64,000 nt of DNA from SABY01 sp964593705 (GCA_964593705.1 CAZQIV010000018.1:1-64000); one strand, 5' to 3'. Positions 1-8,672 are shown, counted from the stretch's first letter. The notes: generated by a model from the letters alone, not told the origin. Program-made: numbers and translations.

Positions 1-98
1 TTCTAACATCTAATTTCTAACATCTAATTTCTAACATCTAATTTCTAACATCTAAATTCTAACATCTAATTTCTAACATCTAAATTCTAACATCTACA
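1..98. repeat. 14-bp tandem repeat (TTCTAACATCTAAT type)
   Basis: About seven consecutive copies of a 14-base unit, TTCTAACATCTAAT or TTCTAACATCTAAA, run from the window edge to just before cydA. A larger, more degenerate array of the same unit lies at 8433-8662. The array ends about 17 bases before the cydA start codon, so it lies where promoter elements would normally be. There is no spacer structure, so it is a minisatellite and not a CRISPR. Confidence 0.9.
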
Positions 99-115
99 AA
101 CTAAATCAAAAAAGT

Positions 116-1699
116 ATGGAAAATTTCGACATGACACTGATCGATTGGTCACGCGGGCAATTCGCCCTAACGGCCATGTTCCATTGGATTTTTGTCCCAC
201 TAACGCTGGGGCTTGCATTCATTGTTGCCATCATGGAATCGATCTACGTAAAAACAGGTGAAGAAAAATGGAAAAAAATCACCAAATTTTGGGGCAAGCT
301 CTTCGGAATCAATTTCGCGATTGGGGTAGCCACGGGGATCATCCTCGAGTTTGAGTTTGGCACCAACTGGTCAAATTATTCATGGTTCGTGGGCGATATT
401 TTTGGTGCCCCGCTTGCCATCGAAGGAATTATGGCCTTTTTTCTGGAGTCAACTTTTATTGCCATTATGTTTTTTGGCTGGAACAAGGTGAGTAAAAAAG
501 CCCACCTCACATCAACCTGGCTTGTAGCCATCGGGGCCAATTTATCGGCTTTATGGATTCTGGTTGCCAATGCCTGGATGCAGGATCCCGTTGGGATGCA
601 ATTTAATCCTGATACCGCCCGCAATGAGATGATGGATTTTTGGGCTATTTTGTTTTCGCCTACAGCAATTAACAAGTTCCTGCATACAATTTTTTCGGGT
701 TATGTACTTGCCTCGATTTTTGTGGTAGGCATTTCTTCGTGGTTTCTTCTTAAAAATCGTGAGGCGCTCTTTGCCAAGAAGAGTTTATTGCTAGCTTCGG
801 TTTTCGGTATTGTTAGCTCAATTTTCCTCATTTGGACCGGCGATGAATCAGCACGTCAGATTGCCAGGGTTCAACCCATGAAATTTGCCGCTATGGAAGC
901 CATGTGGGATGGAAAGACAAATGCCCCGCTTGTTGCCATAGGTTTTCTGGAACAACCCGCACCACCTTATGAAAATGAAGGCTACAAGGAAAAAGAATTT
1001 GCATTTAAAATCGAAATTCCAAATATGCTCTCTTACATGGCCTTTCTCGATGCCAATGCATTTATACCCGGGATAAAAGATTTAGTTAACGGATACACCG
1101 ATCCGGAAACAGGCAAGGTTACACTATCATATTTTGATAAAATCAAATTGGGACGCGAAGCGATTACTACACTAAAAAACTACAAAGAAGCAGTAAATGC
1201 AGGTGATGAAACCACCGCCGCTATCTACAAAACAAAATTTGAGGATAAGGAATGGATGGCCAACACATTCAGGTATTTTGGCTTTGGCTACTACAACAAT
1301 GAGAACTTTTCAGGTTTAATTCCCAGCGTTCCTATATCATTTTACTCCTTCCACCTTATGGTGGTACTTGGCGGACACTTTTTGGCATTGTTTATTTTAA
1401 TGCTCATTTTCTCGTTGAAAAACAAACTTGAAAAAATGAGGTGGCTTCTTTACATTGGGCTATGGACAATTCCATTGGTATATATTGCACAACAATCGGG
1501 TTGGGTTTTGGCCGAACTTGGCCGTCAGCCTTGGGTTATACAGGATTTGATGCCGACCCTTGCGGCAGTTTCAAAAATTGATGCTACCAGTGTACAAATT
1601 ACCTTTTGGTTATTTGCTGCCACATTCACCACGCTTTTAATAGCTGAAATAAAGATTATGCTTACACAAATTAAAAAAGGAATATCAGGAGGACACTAA
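116..1699 (+). CDS. cydA: cytochrome bd ubiquinol oxidase subunit I
   Basis: CydA is the haem-bearing subunit of the cytochrome bd quinol oxidase of the inner membrane; it oxidises quinol and reduces O2 with high affinity. The 527-residue product has multiple transmembrane helices. The N-terminal FHWIFVP segment carries the expected haem-ligand His, KFLHTIFSGY carries a second, and the family signature GRQPW occurs near residue 465. The region between helices (about residues 255-400) is the soluble quinol-binding loop. cydB follows after one base, so the two are co-transcribed. Its presence suggests respiration at low oxygen or oxygen scavenging by an otherwise anaerobic cell. Confidence 0.97.
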   Translation: MENFDMTLIDWSRGQFALTAMFHWIFVPLTLGLAFIVAIMESIYVKTGEEKWKKITKFWGKLFGINFAIGVATGIILEFEFGTNWSNYSWFVGDIFGAPLAIEGIMAFFLESTFIAIMFFGWNKVSKKAHLTSTWLVAIGANLSALWILVANAWMQDPVGMQFNPDTARNEMMDFWAILFSPTAINKFLHTIFSGYVLASIFVVGISSWFLLKNREALFAKKSLLLASVFGIVSSIFLIWTGDESARQIARVQPMKFAAMEAMWDGKTNAPLVAIGFLEQPAPPYENEGYKEKEFAFKIEIPNMLSYMAFLDANAFIPGIKDLVNGYTDPETGKVTLSYFDKIKLGREAITTLKNYKEAVNAGDETTAAIYKTKFEDKEWMANTFRYFGFGYYNNENFSGLIPSVPISFYSFHLMVVLGGHFLALFILMLIFSLKNKLEKMRWLLYIGLWTIPLVYIAQQSGWVLAELGRQPWVIQDLMPTLAAVSKIDATSVQITFWLFAATFTTLLIAEIKIMLTQIKKGISGGH

Positions 1700-1700
1700 T

Positions 1701-2882
1701 ATGTTTGAATCATTATCACTTTTAGCATTACAACAATACTGGTGGATGATTGTATCATTGCTCGCCAGTCTGCTGGTTTTCCTGTTCTTTGTGCAAGGCG
1801 GACAAACCATGATTTACAGCCTCGGAAAAACCGATATGGAGAAAAAAATGATTGTTAATTCGCTGGGGCGAAAATGGGAATTTACATTTACGACACTTGT
1901 AACATTTGGTGGCGCATTTTTTGCCAGCTTCCCACTTTTTTACTCCACAAGCTTTGGTGGTGCCTATTGGGTTTGGATGCTTATTTTATTTGCATTTATA
2001 ATTCAGGCTGTAGCTTACGAATACAGAACCAAGCCCAACAATTTTTTGGGAACAAAAACTTATGAAGTTTTCCTGATTATAAACGGAGCGCTTGGAACCA
2101 TCCTGGTAGGGACAGCCGTTGGAACATTTTTTAGCGGATCGGCTTTTTCGGTAAATAAACTTAACCTTACCAATATTTTTGGCAGCGGTTCAACAACTAT
2201 TTCTGCCTGGGAAGGGTCGGCGCATGGCCTTGAAGCAGCATTAAATATTCAGAATCTTTCGTTAGGATTGGCCATATTTTTCCTTGCAAGAATCCTCGGC
2301 ATCCTTTACCTGAAAAGTGACATTGACGATGAAAACATTGTAGCCCGCGCCAAAAAACACCTGCTTTACAACACCGTTCCCTTCCTTGTATTTTTCCTGA
2401 CCTTTGTTGGAATACTGCTTACACAGGATGGATTTGCAGTAATACCACAGGCAGGTGTTGACCCGCTACTTTGGAAAGTCGAAATGGAACCCTTCAAATA
2501 CCTCCACAACTTCCTGGCTATGCCTACGGTTTTAATATTATTCCTTATCGGTGTAGTTGCAGTGCTTTGGGGAATTATAGGAACCCTTATCGGGAAATGC
2601 CACAAAGGAATATGGATGGCAGGTTTGGGGACAGTGTTAACGGTTTTCTCCGTTTTGTTAATTGCCGGATTCAACAACACGGCCTACTATCCGTCAACCT
2701 TTAACATCAACCATTCATTGACCATTATGAACAGTTCGTCAAGCAAATTTACGCTGACGGCAATGAGTTATGTTTCGCTCATGGTACCCTTTGTGCTGGC
2801 GTACATTATTTATGCATGGCGTGCCATAAACAACAAGAAAATTACAAGCGAGGAGATGGACAGTGAATCTCATACCTATTAA
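1701..2882 (+). CDS. cydB: cytochrome bd ubiquinol oxidase subunit II
   Basis: CydB is the second, structurally similar membrane subunit of the bd oxidase. The product has 393 residues, about the usual family length, and is almost entirely hydrophobic helices (about eight or nine), with the early QGGQTM segment typical of the family in this phylum. The start codon lies immediately after the cydA stop and is preceded by AGGAGG within the end of cydA, consistent with translational coupling. A 41-codon ORF and a rho-independent terminator follow. Confidence 0.96.
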   Translation: MFESLSLLALQQYWWMIVSLLASLLVFLFFVQGGQTMIYSLGKTDMEKKMIVNSLGRKWEFTFTTLVTFGGAFFASFPLFYSTSFGGAYWVWMLILFAFIIQAVAYEYRTKPNNFLGTKTYEVFLIINGALGTILVGTAVGTFFSGSAFSVNKLNLTNIFGSGSTTISAWEGSAHGLEAALNIQNLSLGLAIFFLARILGILYLKSDIDDENIVARAKKHLLYNTVPFLVFFLTFVGILLTQDGFAVIPQAGVDPLLWKVEMEPFKYLHNFLAMPTVLILFLIGVVAVLWGIIGTLIGKCHKGIWMAGLGTVLTVFSVLLIAGFNNTAYYPSTFNINHSLTIMNSSSSKFTLTAMSYVSLMVPFVLAYIIYAWRAINNKKITSEEMDSESHTY

Positions 2883-2920
2883 TAATTAAAGTTCTTATCA
2901 TTCATTATAAATTTAAACTT

Positions 2921-3046
2921 ATGTATTTAATACAAATATTATATCTACTAACATGGCCGGGAGTTATCCTGCTTTCATATTGGCTGGTAAATTATTACCT
3001 GAAAAAACTCGATAAAAAACTTGCCAAAGACGGCGAAGAAATTTAG
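2921..3046 (+). CDS. 41-residue single-helix protein, possible small bd-oxidase subunit
   Basis: A 41-codon ORF starts 38 bases after cydB and ends just before the terminator at 3066, so it should lie on the cydAB transcript. The peptide begins MYLIQILYLLTWPG, continues as one hydrophobic helix (to about residue 26), and ends in a charged tail rich in Lys, Asp and Glu. That size and layout match the small accessory subunits of bd oxidases (CydX, CydS, CydH families), which sit beside CydA. I cannot show homology to any of them by eye; the assignment rests on position, size and topology. Confidence 0.6.
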   Translation: MYLIQILYLLTWPGVILLSYWLVNYYLKKLDKKLAKDGEEI

Positions 3047-3065
3047 GTTAATGTAATTTTAAGAT

Positions 3066-3097
3066 AAACGGCAGAACTTACTATTCTGCCGTTTTTA
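3066..3097 (+). terminator. rho-independent terminator of the cyd operon
   Basis: ACGGCAGAA (3068-3076) pairs perfectly with TTCTGCCGT (3084-3092) across a 7-base loop and runs into a T tract. It closes the cydA-cydB-small ORF transcript. Confidence 0.85.
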
Positions 3098-3160
3098 TTT
3101 GAACAAATTCTGTGCTTTCAAGGTTTTAAGTTTCAAATAAACTAATAAAACTATCATACT

Positions 3161-3973
3161 ATGAAAAAACTCACGGCAATTTTGTTGCTACTATTTTCGG
3201 TAACTTTACTTCCGGCACAAACACTTTCGGGGCAGGCTGAGAACAATGAACCAACTCATTATAAAAACACGATGGAAGTCAGCGACTTTACCGTTGTTGA
3301 TTCTGACGGTGTTGAATGGAATCTTTACACACTACTCGACGGGGGAACAACGGTTATTCTCGACCTGTTCCAGAGTACGTGAAGTAGCTGCCAGGTATAT
3401 GCTCCAATTTTAGAAGAAGTATATATCAACTGGGGAGAAGGTCAGGCCGATGTACAGATGATTAGCCTCACACCTTACGATGATAACCAAGTAATTAACG
3501 AATACAAAGCACAATTCGGGGTTACCAACCCATGTGCCGGCCAGGAAGGTGGTTCTGGCGAGGCTATCGCGAAAATAATTGATGGCCAGCAATTTTTTGG
3601 CTATCCTACATATTGCGTGGTTTGCCCGGATAAAAAATTGCATTTCAATGTATGCTCTCCGCCCGATACTGATTGTTTTGACGAATTTATTATTTCCTGC
3701 GGCGCTACTTCAACGGATGAAATTAAAACCGAAACTGAAGAAATTCATGTTTATCCAAACCCGGCTACTGATAATATTACGGTGATTTTTGATGGTGTAA
3801 ATTACACTTCCATTGAATTGTACAATGCTATGGGTGAAAAGGTAAAAAGCCTGAACCTGTCTTCACAGAAGAATTCGTTTAGCTTTTCTGTTTCAGACCT
3901 TCCTACAGGAATTTACTTTTTAAGAATTGGAGATAAAATAAACCAAACAACCAGAAAAATCAGCATTAAATAA
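3161..3973 (+). CDS. secreted thioredoxin-fold T9SS cargo with in-frame TGA at the UxxC position (candidate selenoprotein)
   Basis: One frame of 271 codons runs from ATG 3161 to TAA 3973 with a single TGA at 3380-3382 (codon 74). Before it are a signal peptide (MKKLTAILLLLFSVTLLPAQ) and a redoxin-like start with the strand TVILDLF. After it come SSCQVYAP, the helix following a thioredoxin active site, a typical thioredoxin-fold C-terminal half with YPTYCVVCPD, and a type A T9SS sorting domain (VYPNPATDN, about residues 195-270). In homologous folds the motif is CxxC; here codon 74 (TGA) is three residues before Cys77, giving UxxC. Either selenocysteine is inserted, making a 270-residue secreted oxidoreductase, or a nonsense mutation has inactivated it. 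Intact coding quality on both sides favours a functional gene. No Sec machinery lies in the window. Confidence 0.65.
3394..3427 (+). other. possible bacterial SECIS-like stem-loop
   Basis: GGTATATGC (3394-3402) can pair with GTATATATC (3419-3427) in nine pairs, two of them G-U, around a 16-base loop. It begins 11 bases after the in-frame TGA and its apical loop starts about 20 bases after it. Bacterial SECIS elements lie immediately downstream of the UGA at about this distance. The stem is A/U-rich and the loop is longer than usual, so this is suggestive only. Confidence 0.35.
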
Positions 3974-4001
3974 AAAGCGCTTTCCTGATTAAGAAAAAAA
4001 C

Positions 4002-4032
4002 AAGTAGCACTATCTTATGGTGCTGCTTTTTT
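4002..4032 (+). terminator. rho-independent terminator
   Basis: AAGTAGCAC (4002-4010) pairs with GTGCTGCTT (4020-4028) with one G-U pair and a 9-base loop, followed by T residues. It ends the T9SS redoxin transcript. Confidence 0.8.
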
Positions 4033-4128
4033 GTTGATCCATAAATTTCTCAATCACCCCCTACCCCATTGTTATCATGCAATTCAAGGGATTGTAAAAA
4101 GTTGAAAGGTGAATTTTATGAAGAATAA

Positions 4129-4196
4129 TTTGTCTATGTAAAATAAACAGTTTTACTTTGACCGACCGTTCAATCATAAATCGTTCAATCATAAAT
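4129..4196 (+). promoter_or_regulatory. Bacteroidota-type promoter with overlapping TetR operator and 15-bp direct repeat
   Basis: TTTG at 4129-4132 and TTACTTTG at 4153-4160, 20 bases apart, resemble the Bacteroidota -33/-7 elements (TTTG and TAnnTTTG, one mismatch). The -7 box runs into an imperfect palindrome, TTGACCGACCGTTCAA (4158-4173; 12 of 16 positions symmetric), which resembles GACCGACC-type operators of TetR regulators. CGTTCAATCATAAAT is then repeated in tandem (4167-4181, 4182-4196) up to the start codon. The arrangement suggests autorepression. Confidence 0.55.
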
Positions 4197-4199
4197 ATT

Positions 4200-4790
4200 A
4201 TGCCACGAACACCTGAACAATTTAAAGAAATACGAGAAGAAAGGAAGCTTCTGATTACAAACACTGCACTGGAACTCTTTGCAGCAAAAGGATTTCATGG
4301 AACTTCAATAAGTATGATTGCAGAAGCCGCCGGAATTTCAAAAGGTTTGATCTACAATTATTTTTCGAGCAAAGAAGAATTGGTGATTGAATTGATGAAA
4401 TCAGGTTTTATGGATTTAATGTCATCATTCGATCCAAATTATGATAAAGTACTTAGCAGTAAAGAGTTGAAATATTTCATTATTAACGTAATGAACAATA
4501 CCGCCGGGAAATGTCATTTTTGGAGGTTGTATTTTTCGGTGATATCACAACCCATTGTTAATAATGTAGCTTTTGGTGAAATTATGGAAATAGCGATGCC
4601 TTTCTTTAAAATCCTAACTGAATATTTTGAAGCAAAAGGGATTAATAACCCTGAAGTGGAAGCAAGATTTTTTGCAGCAATGATAGATGGGGTTACATTA
4701 AATTATGTATTTGATCCCGAAACTTTTCCATTGCATGAATCTATTAACAGGATTCTGGAGATTTATAATCTGAACGAAACAAAGAATTAA
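4200..4790 (+). CDS. TetR/AcrR family transcriptional regulator
   Basis: A 196-residue one-component repressor. The N-terminal helix-turn-helix domain is clear: the first helix contains LELFAAKGFHGTS, then IAEAAGISKGLIYNYFSSKEEL is the canonical recognition helix and following segment. The C-terminal ligand-binding half is not diagnostic of a ligand. The frame is open upstream to a TTG at 4158, but ATG 4200 gives the usual TetR start (MPRTPEQF) and leaves the palindrome and direct repeats outside the gene. It lies 29 bases before the LolA-like gene in the same orientation, so it probably regulates itself and the envelope-transport genes that follow. Confidence 0.9.
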   Translation: MPRTPEQFKEIREERKLLITNTALELFAAKGFHGTSISMIAEAAGISKGLIYNYFSSKEELVIELMKSGFMDLMSSFDPNYDKVLSSKELKYFIINVMNNTAGKCHFWRLYFSVISQPIVNNVAFGEIMEIAMPFFKILTEYFEAKGINNPEVEARFFAAMIDGVTLNYVFDPETFPLHESINRILEIYNLNETKN

Positions 4791-4819
4791 ACAATCATCA
4801 AAAAACAAATAAAATATCT

Positions 4820-5563
4820 ATGAGAAAGATAACATTTTTATGCTTCATCATTTTTGGCACATTGAGCATTTTTGCCCAGGATGCCAAAGAGATTGTTCAA
4901 AAAGCAAACGACCTGGCGCTTGGAACAACAAGCCAGGGCGAAATGACGATGACTATCGAGCGCCCATCGTGGACGCGCACTGTTTCGATGAAATCGTGGT
5001 CGAAGGGCACCGAATATTATTTGATTATGATTACCGACCCGGCTCGTGATAAAGGTCAGGTATTCCTGAAAAGTGGCAACGATATGTGGAACTGGATGCC
5101 AGCCATCAGCCGCATGATAAAGCTGCCGCCTTCGATGATGAGCCAGTCGTGGATGGGCTCCGACTTCACCAATGATGACCTTGTAAAAATGAATTCCATT
5201 GTTGATGACTACACCCACAAAGTTTTAGGTGAGGAAAATATCAGCGAACTCGACTGCTACAAAATTGAACTCATTCCACATGAAAATGCAGCCGTAGTCT
5301 GGGGGAAAGTTATTATGTGGATTGCGAAAGATGAATACTTCCAGATGAAAGCCGAATATTATGATGAGAACATGGCCTTGGTTAATACCCAAACCGCAAG
5401 CCAGATAAGCCAATTCAACGACCGGAAAATACCCACGCACATGGAAATGATTCCTGCAGATAAAGAAGGGAATAAAACTATCCTCGACATGAAAAATATG
5501 ATTTTTAACAAGGACATTCCTGACAGTTTTTTTTCGCAACAAAATATGAAACGGGTGAAGTAG
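4820..5563 (+). CDS. outer membrane lipoprotein-sorting protein (LolA-like)
   Basis: A 247-residue exported protein with a signal peptide ending near FAQ (residues 1-20). The body matches the LolA-like 'outer membrane lipoprotein-sorting' family: the KGTEYYLIMITDPARDKG segment, the MWNWMPAISRMIKLP segment and the QSWMGSDFTNDD segment are its hallmarks. The fold is a half-closed beta barrel that carries a lipid or lipoprotein through the periplasm. It is followed by two FtsX-type permeases, an ATPase and an outer-membrane barrel gene, and so is probably the periplasmic shuttle of that system. Its substrate cannot be read from the sequence. It is distinct from true LolA. Confidence 0.85.
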   Translation: MRKITFLCFIIFGTLSIFAQDAKEIVQKANDLALGTTSQGEMTMTIERPSWTRTVSMKSWSKGTEYYLIMITDPARDKGQVFLKSGNDMWNWMPAISRMIKLPPSMMSQSWMGSDFTNDDLVKMNSIVDDYTHKVLGEENISELDCYKIELIPHENAAVVWGKVIMWIAKDEYFQMKAEYYDENMALVNTQTASQISQFNDRKIPTHMEMIPADKEGNKTILDMKNMIFNKDIPDSFFSQQNMKRVK

Positions 5564-5574
5564 AGGAAAGAGTT

Positions 5575-5770
5575 AATAGTGTAATGGTTAATGGTTATTA
5601 GTGTATTAGTTAATGGTTATTAGTTAATGGTTATTAGTTAATCGTGTAATAGTTATCCCGATAGTTATCGGGAGTGTAATGGATTCTTTAATGACAGGAA
5701 CTCAATAACAATTCACTTAATAACTCCATAACTATTAACTTAATAACCCAATAACAATCAACATTCATAC
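5575..5770. repeat. degenerate TTAATGGTTATTAG repeats with a hairpin
   Basis: This stretch between the LolA-like gene and the first permease has at least four direct copies of a TTAATGGTTATTAG-like unit (about 5586-5645). Then come a short palindrome (CCCGATAGTTATCGGG, about 5656-5671) and complementary runs such as CTATTAACTTAATAAC. The following bases to 5900 include CCCCGATCATTCGGGG and TCCGAAGGACTCCTACGGA hairpins. No gene is seen here. Confidence 0.75.
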
Positions 5771-5900
5771 ATGAAAAATTCATGATAATTAATAACACCC
5801 ACGCTTGCCCCGATCATTCGGGGGGCATGAATGTCCGAAGGACTCCTACGGAGAAACATCTTTCTATATCATCCGTGCATCAGTGGCTAATTTTATACAG

Positions 5901-7124
5901 ATGAAAAATTATTTGAAAATAGCCTGGCGAAATCTTTGGCGCAACAAGCGGAGGACCATGATCACCATAGCATCCGTGTTTTTTGCTATATTTCTCGCCC
6001 TGCTCATGCGATCGATGCAGCATGGTTCGTATGACCTGATGGAACGGGATGCCATCAGAAACTCAACAGGTTTTATCCAGGTACACGCACCCGGATACTG
6101 GGAAGATAAAACCATCGACAACACTTTTGTCAGCTCCCAAAAACTGATGGATGAGGTAAAATCCAATCATAATATTACCATGGTTATTCCACGTCTTGAG
6201 TCCTTCGCGCTGGCTTCTTCCGGAAACATTACCAAGGGGATTGGGATTATTGGCACGAAACCAGAAATTGAGAACAGTATTACCAAACTTAATAAGAGAG
6301 TTGTTAAGGGGAAATATTTTAATTCCTTTGATGATAATGGAATTTTGCTGGGCGATGATTTGGCAAAATACCTTGAGGTAAAAGTGGATGATACCCTTGT
6401 TTTGCTTTCGCAGGGTTTTCATGGAATTACCGCAGCCGGCGAATACCAGGTGAGAGGCATTATTCATTTCCCGGCGCCTGAAATGAACAAACAACTAATT
6501 TACATGACCCTCAATGCGGCACAGTATTTTTATGCTGCCAACAATAGGGTTACCTCCTACTCCATAATGCTCGATAACCCGGACGAGCTTGATAAAACTT
6601 ATGCACAACTAAATAGTGAATATGGAAAAGACTATGAAGTAATGCCCTGGGATGAAATGATGGTGGAACTCAAACAGCAAATCGAGAGCGATAATATCAG
6701 CGGCATGTTTATGCTGGCCATACTTTATGTTGTGGTTGCTTTTGGCATATTTGGCACCATCCTGATGATGACCCACGAGCGCCGCCGCGAATTTTCGGTT
6801 ATGATCGCTATTGGTATGCAGCGCTACAAGCTTTCGCTTATCGTTTTTTTCGAGACCATTTACATGGGATTGATTGGCGTATTGCTTGGCGCTTTGGCGG
6901 CAGCCCCGATCGTTTACTACTTCTTCACAAACCCCATCCCTTTGGAGGGAGAAATGGCTAAGGCAATGGAAGAATTTAACGTGCAGCCCATATTACCATT
7001 TGCTTTTGACGGCAGCATTTTCTTGTCGCAGGCCATTATAGTTTTTATCCTAACTGTAATCATCGCGCTCTATCCTTTTATTAATATTAGCAAATTTAAG
7101 CTCACAAGTGGTTTAAGAGCCTAA
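5901..7124 (+). CDS. ABC transporter permease, FtsX/MacB type (first of pair)
   Basis: A 407-residue permease with the FtsX/MacB layout: one N-terminal transmembrane helix (about 22-42), a large periplasmic domain (about 45-270), then three C-terminal helices (about 280-405). It starts MKNYLKIAWRNLWRNKRRT, the usual cytoplasmic lead-in for this family. The frame is open back to 5805, but the extra codons cross hairpin-rich intergenic DNA and lack similarity to the family start, so ATG 5901 is chosen. Such permeases move lipids, lipoproteins or peptides without passing them through the membrane core, as in LolCDE and MacB. It pairs with the next gene and the ATPase at 8673. Confidence 0.9.
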   Translation: MKNYLKIAWRNLWRNKRRTMITIASVFFAIFLALLMRSMQHGSYDLMERDAIRNSTGFIQVHAPGYWEDKTIDNTFVSSQKLMDEVKSNHNITMVIPRLESFALASSGNITKGIGIIGTKPEIENSITKLNKRVVKGKYFNSFDDNGILLGDDLAKYLEVKVDDTLVLLSQGFHGITAAGEYQVRGIIHFPAPEMNKQLIYMTLNAAQYFYAANNRVTSYSIMLDNPDELDKTYAQLNSEYGKDYEVMPWDEMMVELKQQIESDNISGMFMLAILYVVVAFGIFGTILMMTHERRREFSVMIAIGMQRYKLSLIVFFETIYMGLIGVLLGALAAAPIVYYFFTNPIPLEGEMAKAMEEFNVQPILPFAFDGSIFLSQAIIVFILTVIIALYPFINISKFKLTSGLRA

Positions 7125-7148
7125 AGAAATCATTTAAAATCAATAAAA

Positions 7149-8369
7149 ATGTTAGCAAGACTTTCATGGAGAAATATTTGGCGAAATAAGGTGAGAAGCC
7201 TGGTTGTAATTTTTGCCATTGCTGTGGGACTTACCGGTGGAATTTTCATTACCGGAATGATGAACGGCATGGTTGCTCAACAAACTACCAACGCTATCAA
7301 TAGTGAGATATCCGACATCCAGATTCACAATCCCGGGTTTTTGGAAAATAACAGTCCAAAGTTTTTAATTGATGATGCAGATCAAAAAATTATAAACATA
7401 AAATCAAATGCTTTGGTTACTGAAGCAAGCTACCGTAGTAAATCAACGGCAATGGCAAGCACAGCAAGCAAAGGAGCCGGGGCTACCATTTATGGCATCA
7501 TCCCTTCGATGGAGAAAAAAGTAACTTCGATACACGAAAAAATTGTACAAGGAGATTATTTTGAAACAGAGAGCAAAAGTCAGCCCATTGTGATCGGCGA
7601 AAAACTTTCACATAAACTCAATGCTGATTTAGGTAAAAAAATAGTCATCACAGCACAGGCACTCAATGGCGAAATGAGTTGGTCCTTGTTCCGAGTGGTG
7701 GGAATTTATAAAACCAACGATTCGCGCTTTGATGAAATAAACGTATTTGTGCAGAAAAAAGATTTGGACAAAGCACTTGGTATCGGGAACGACCAAGCCA
7801 ACGAAATAGCCATCCGTACCACAAACCAAAATGATGCTGCTTCAGTTGCAAAAGCGCTACATACAACTTTTCCAAAACTGAGTGTACAATCCTGGCGGGA
7901 AATCAAGCCTTCGCTGATTGTAATGATGACCATGATGGATCAGTTTGGCTATTGGCTGATGATCATCATTTTGTTCGCACTCATTTTTGGCATTATCAAT
8001 ACCATGCTCATGGTTATTATGGAACGGAAAAAAGAACTCGGCATGTTGATGTCGGTAGGGATGAATAAGCGGAGGGTATTTTGGATGATCATGCTCGAAA
8101 CCACGATGCTTTCGCTGGTAGGAGCCATTTTCGGTTTAATTATCAGTATTTCATTAATGCAATTATTTGGCAGTACAGGCATCAATTTTGCCTCCTGGGC
8201 CGAAGGACTTGAGGCTGTGGGCTACAGCTCCTTTGTTTATCCTTATGTAAGTTCTGATTTTTACATTACTGTAACAATCCTGGTGATTTTCACTGCAATT
8301 ATTGCTTCCATCTGGCCCACACGCAAAGCTTTAAAACTCAACCCTGCCGAAGCAGTAAGGGCGGAGTAG
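7149..8369 (+). CDS. ABC transporter permease, FtsX/MacB type (second of pair)
   Basis: A 406-residue paralogue of the preceding permease, starting MLARLSWRNIWRNKVRS 24 bases after it. It has the same plan: an N-terminal helix (about 17-37), a periplasmic domain with the MacB-like fold, and three C-terminal helices; the ERKKELGMLMSVGM segment after the second helix is typical of FtsX proteins. Two different permeases beside one ATPase suggest a heterodimer like LolC/LolE. The ATPase gene is separated from it by about 300 bases of tandem repeats. Confidence 0.9.
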   Translation: MLARLSWRNIWRNKVRSLVVIFAIAVGLTGGIFITGMMNGMVAQQTTNAINSEISDIQIHNPGFLENNSPKFLIDDADQKIINIKSNALVTEASYRSKSTAMASTASKGAGATIYGIIPSMEKKVTSIHEKIVQGDYFETESKSQPIVIGEKLSHKLNADLGKKIVITAQALNGEMSWSLFRVVGIYKTNDSRFDEINVFVQKKDLDKALGIGNDQANEIAIRTTNQNDAASVAKALHTTFPKLSVQSWREIKPSLIVMMTMMDQFGYWLMIIILFALIFGIINTMLMVIMERKKELGMLMSVGMNKRRVFWMIMLETTMLSLVGAIFGLIISISLMQLFGSTGINFASWAEGLEAVGYSSFVYPYVSSDFYITVTILVIFTAIIASIWPTRKALKLNPAEAVRAE

Positions 8370-8432
8370 AAGATTATGTTATTGAGTTAATCGTTATTGG
8401 GTTATAAAGTTTATGAGTTCTAAAATCATTTT

Positions 8433-8662
8433 TAATTTCTAACATCAAACTTCTAACTTCTAAATTCTAACATCTAACTTCTAACATCTAACTTCTAACA
8501 TCTAAATTCTAACATCTAAACTCTAACTTCTAACTTCTAAATTCTAACATCTAACTTCTAACATCTAAATTCTAACTTCTAATTTCTAACATCCAAACTC
8601 TAACATCTAATTTCCAACATCTAACATCTAACATCTATCATCTAACATCCAACATCTAATTT
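8433..8662. repeat. degenerate TTCTAACATCTAA tandem array
   Basis: About 17 copies of a 13-14-base unit, varying as TTCTAACATCTAA, TTCTAACTTCTAA and similar forms, fill the gap between the second permease and the ATPase gene. It is the same family as the array at 1-98. No gene is present. It lies directly upstream of the ATPase start codon (8673), and no Shine-Dalgarno-like sequence is evident between them. Confidence 0.9.
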
Positions 8663-8672
8663 CTTCACACCA

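Noticed and set aside
5805..5900. N-terminal extension of the first permease
   Set aside because: It covers hairpin repeats and gives a sequence unlike any FtsX start; ATG 5901 gives the conserved lead-in.
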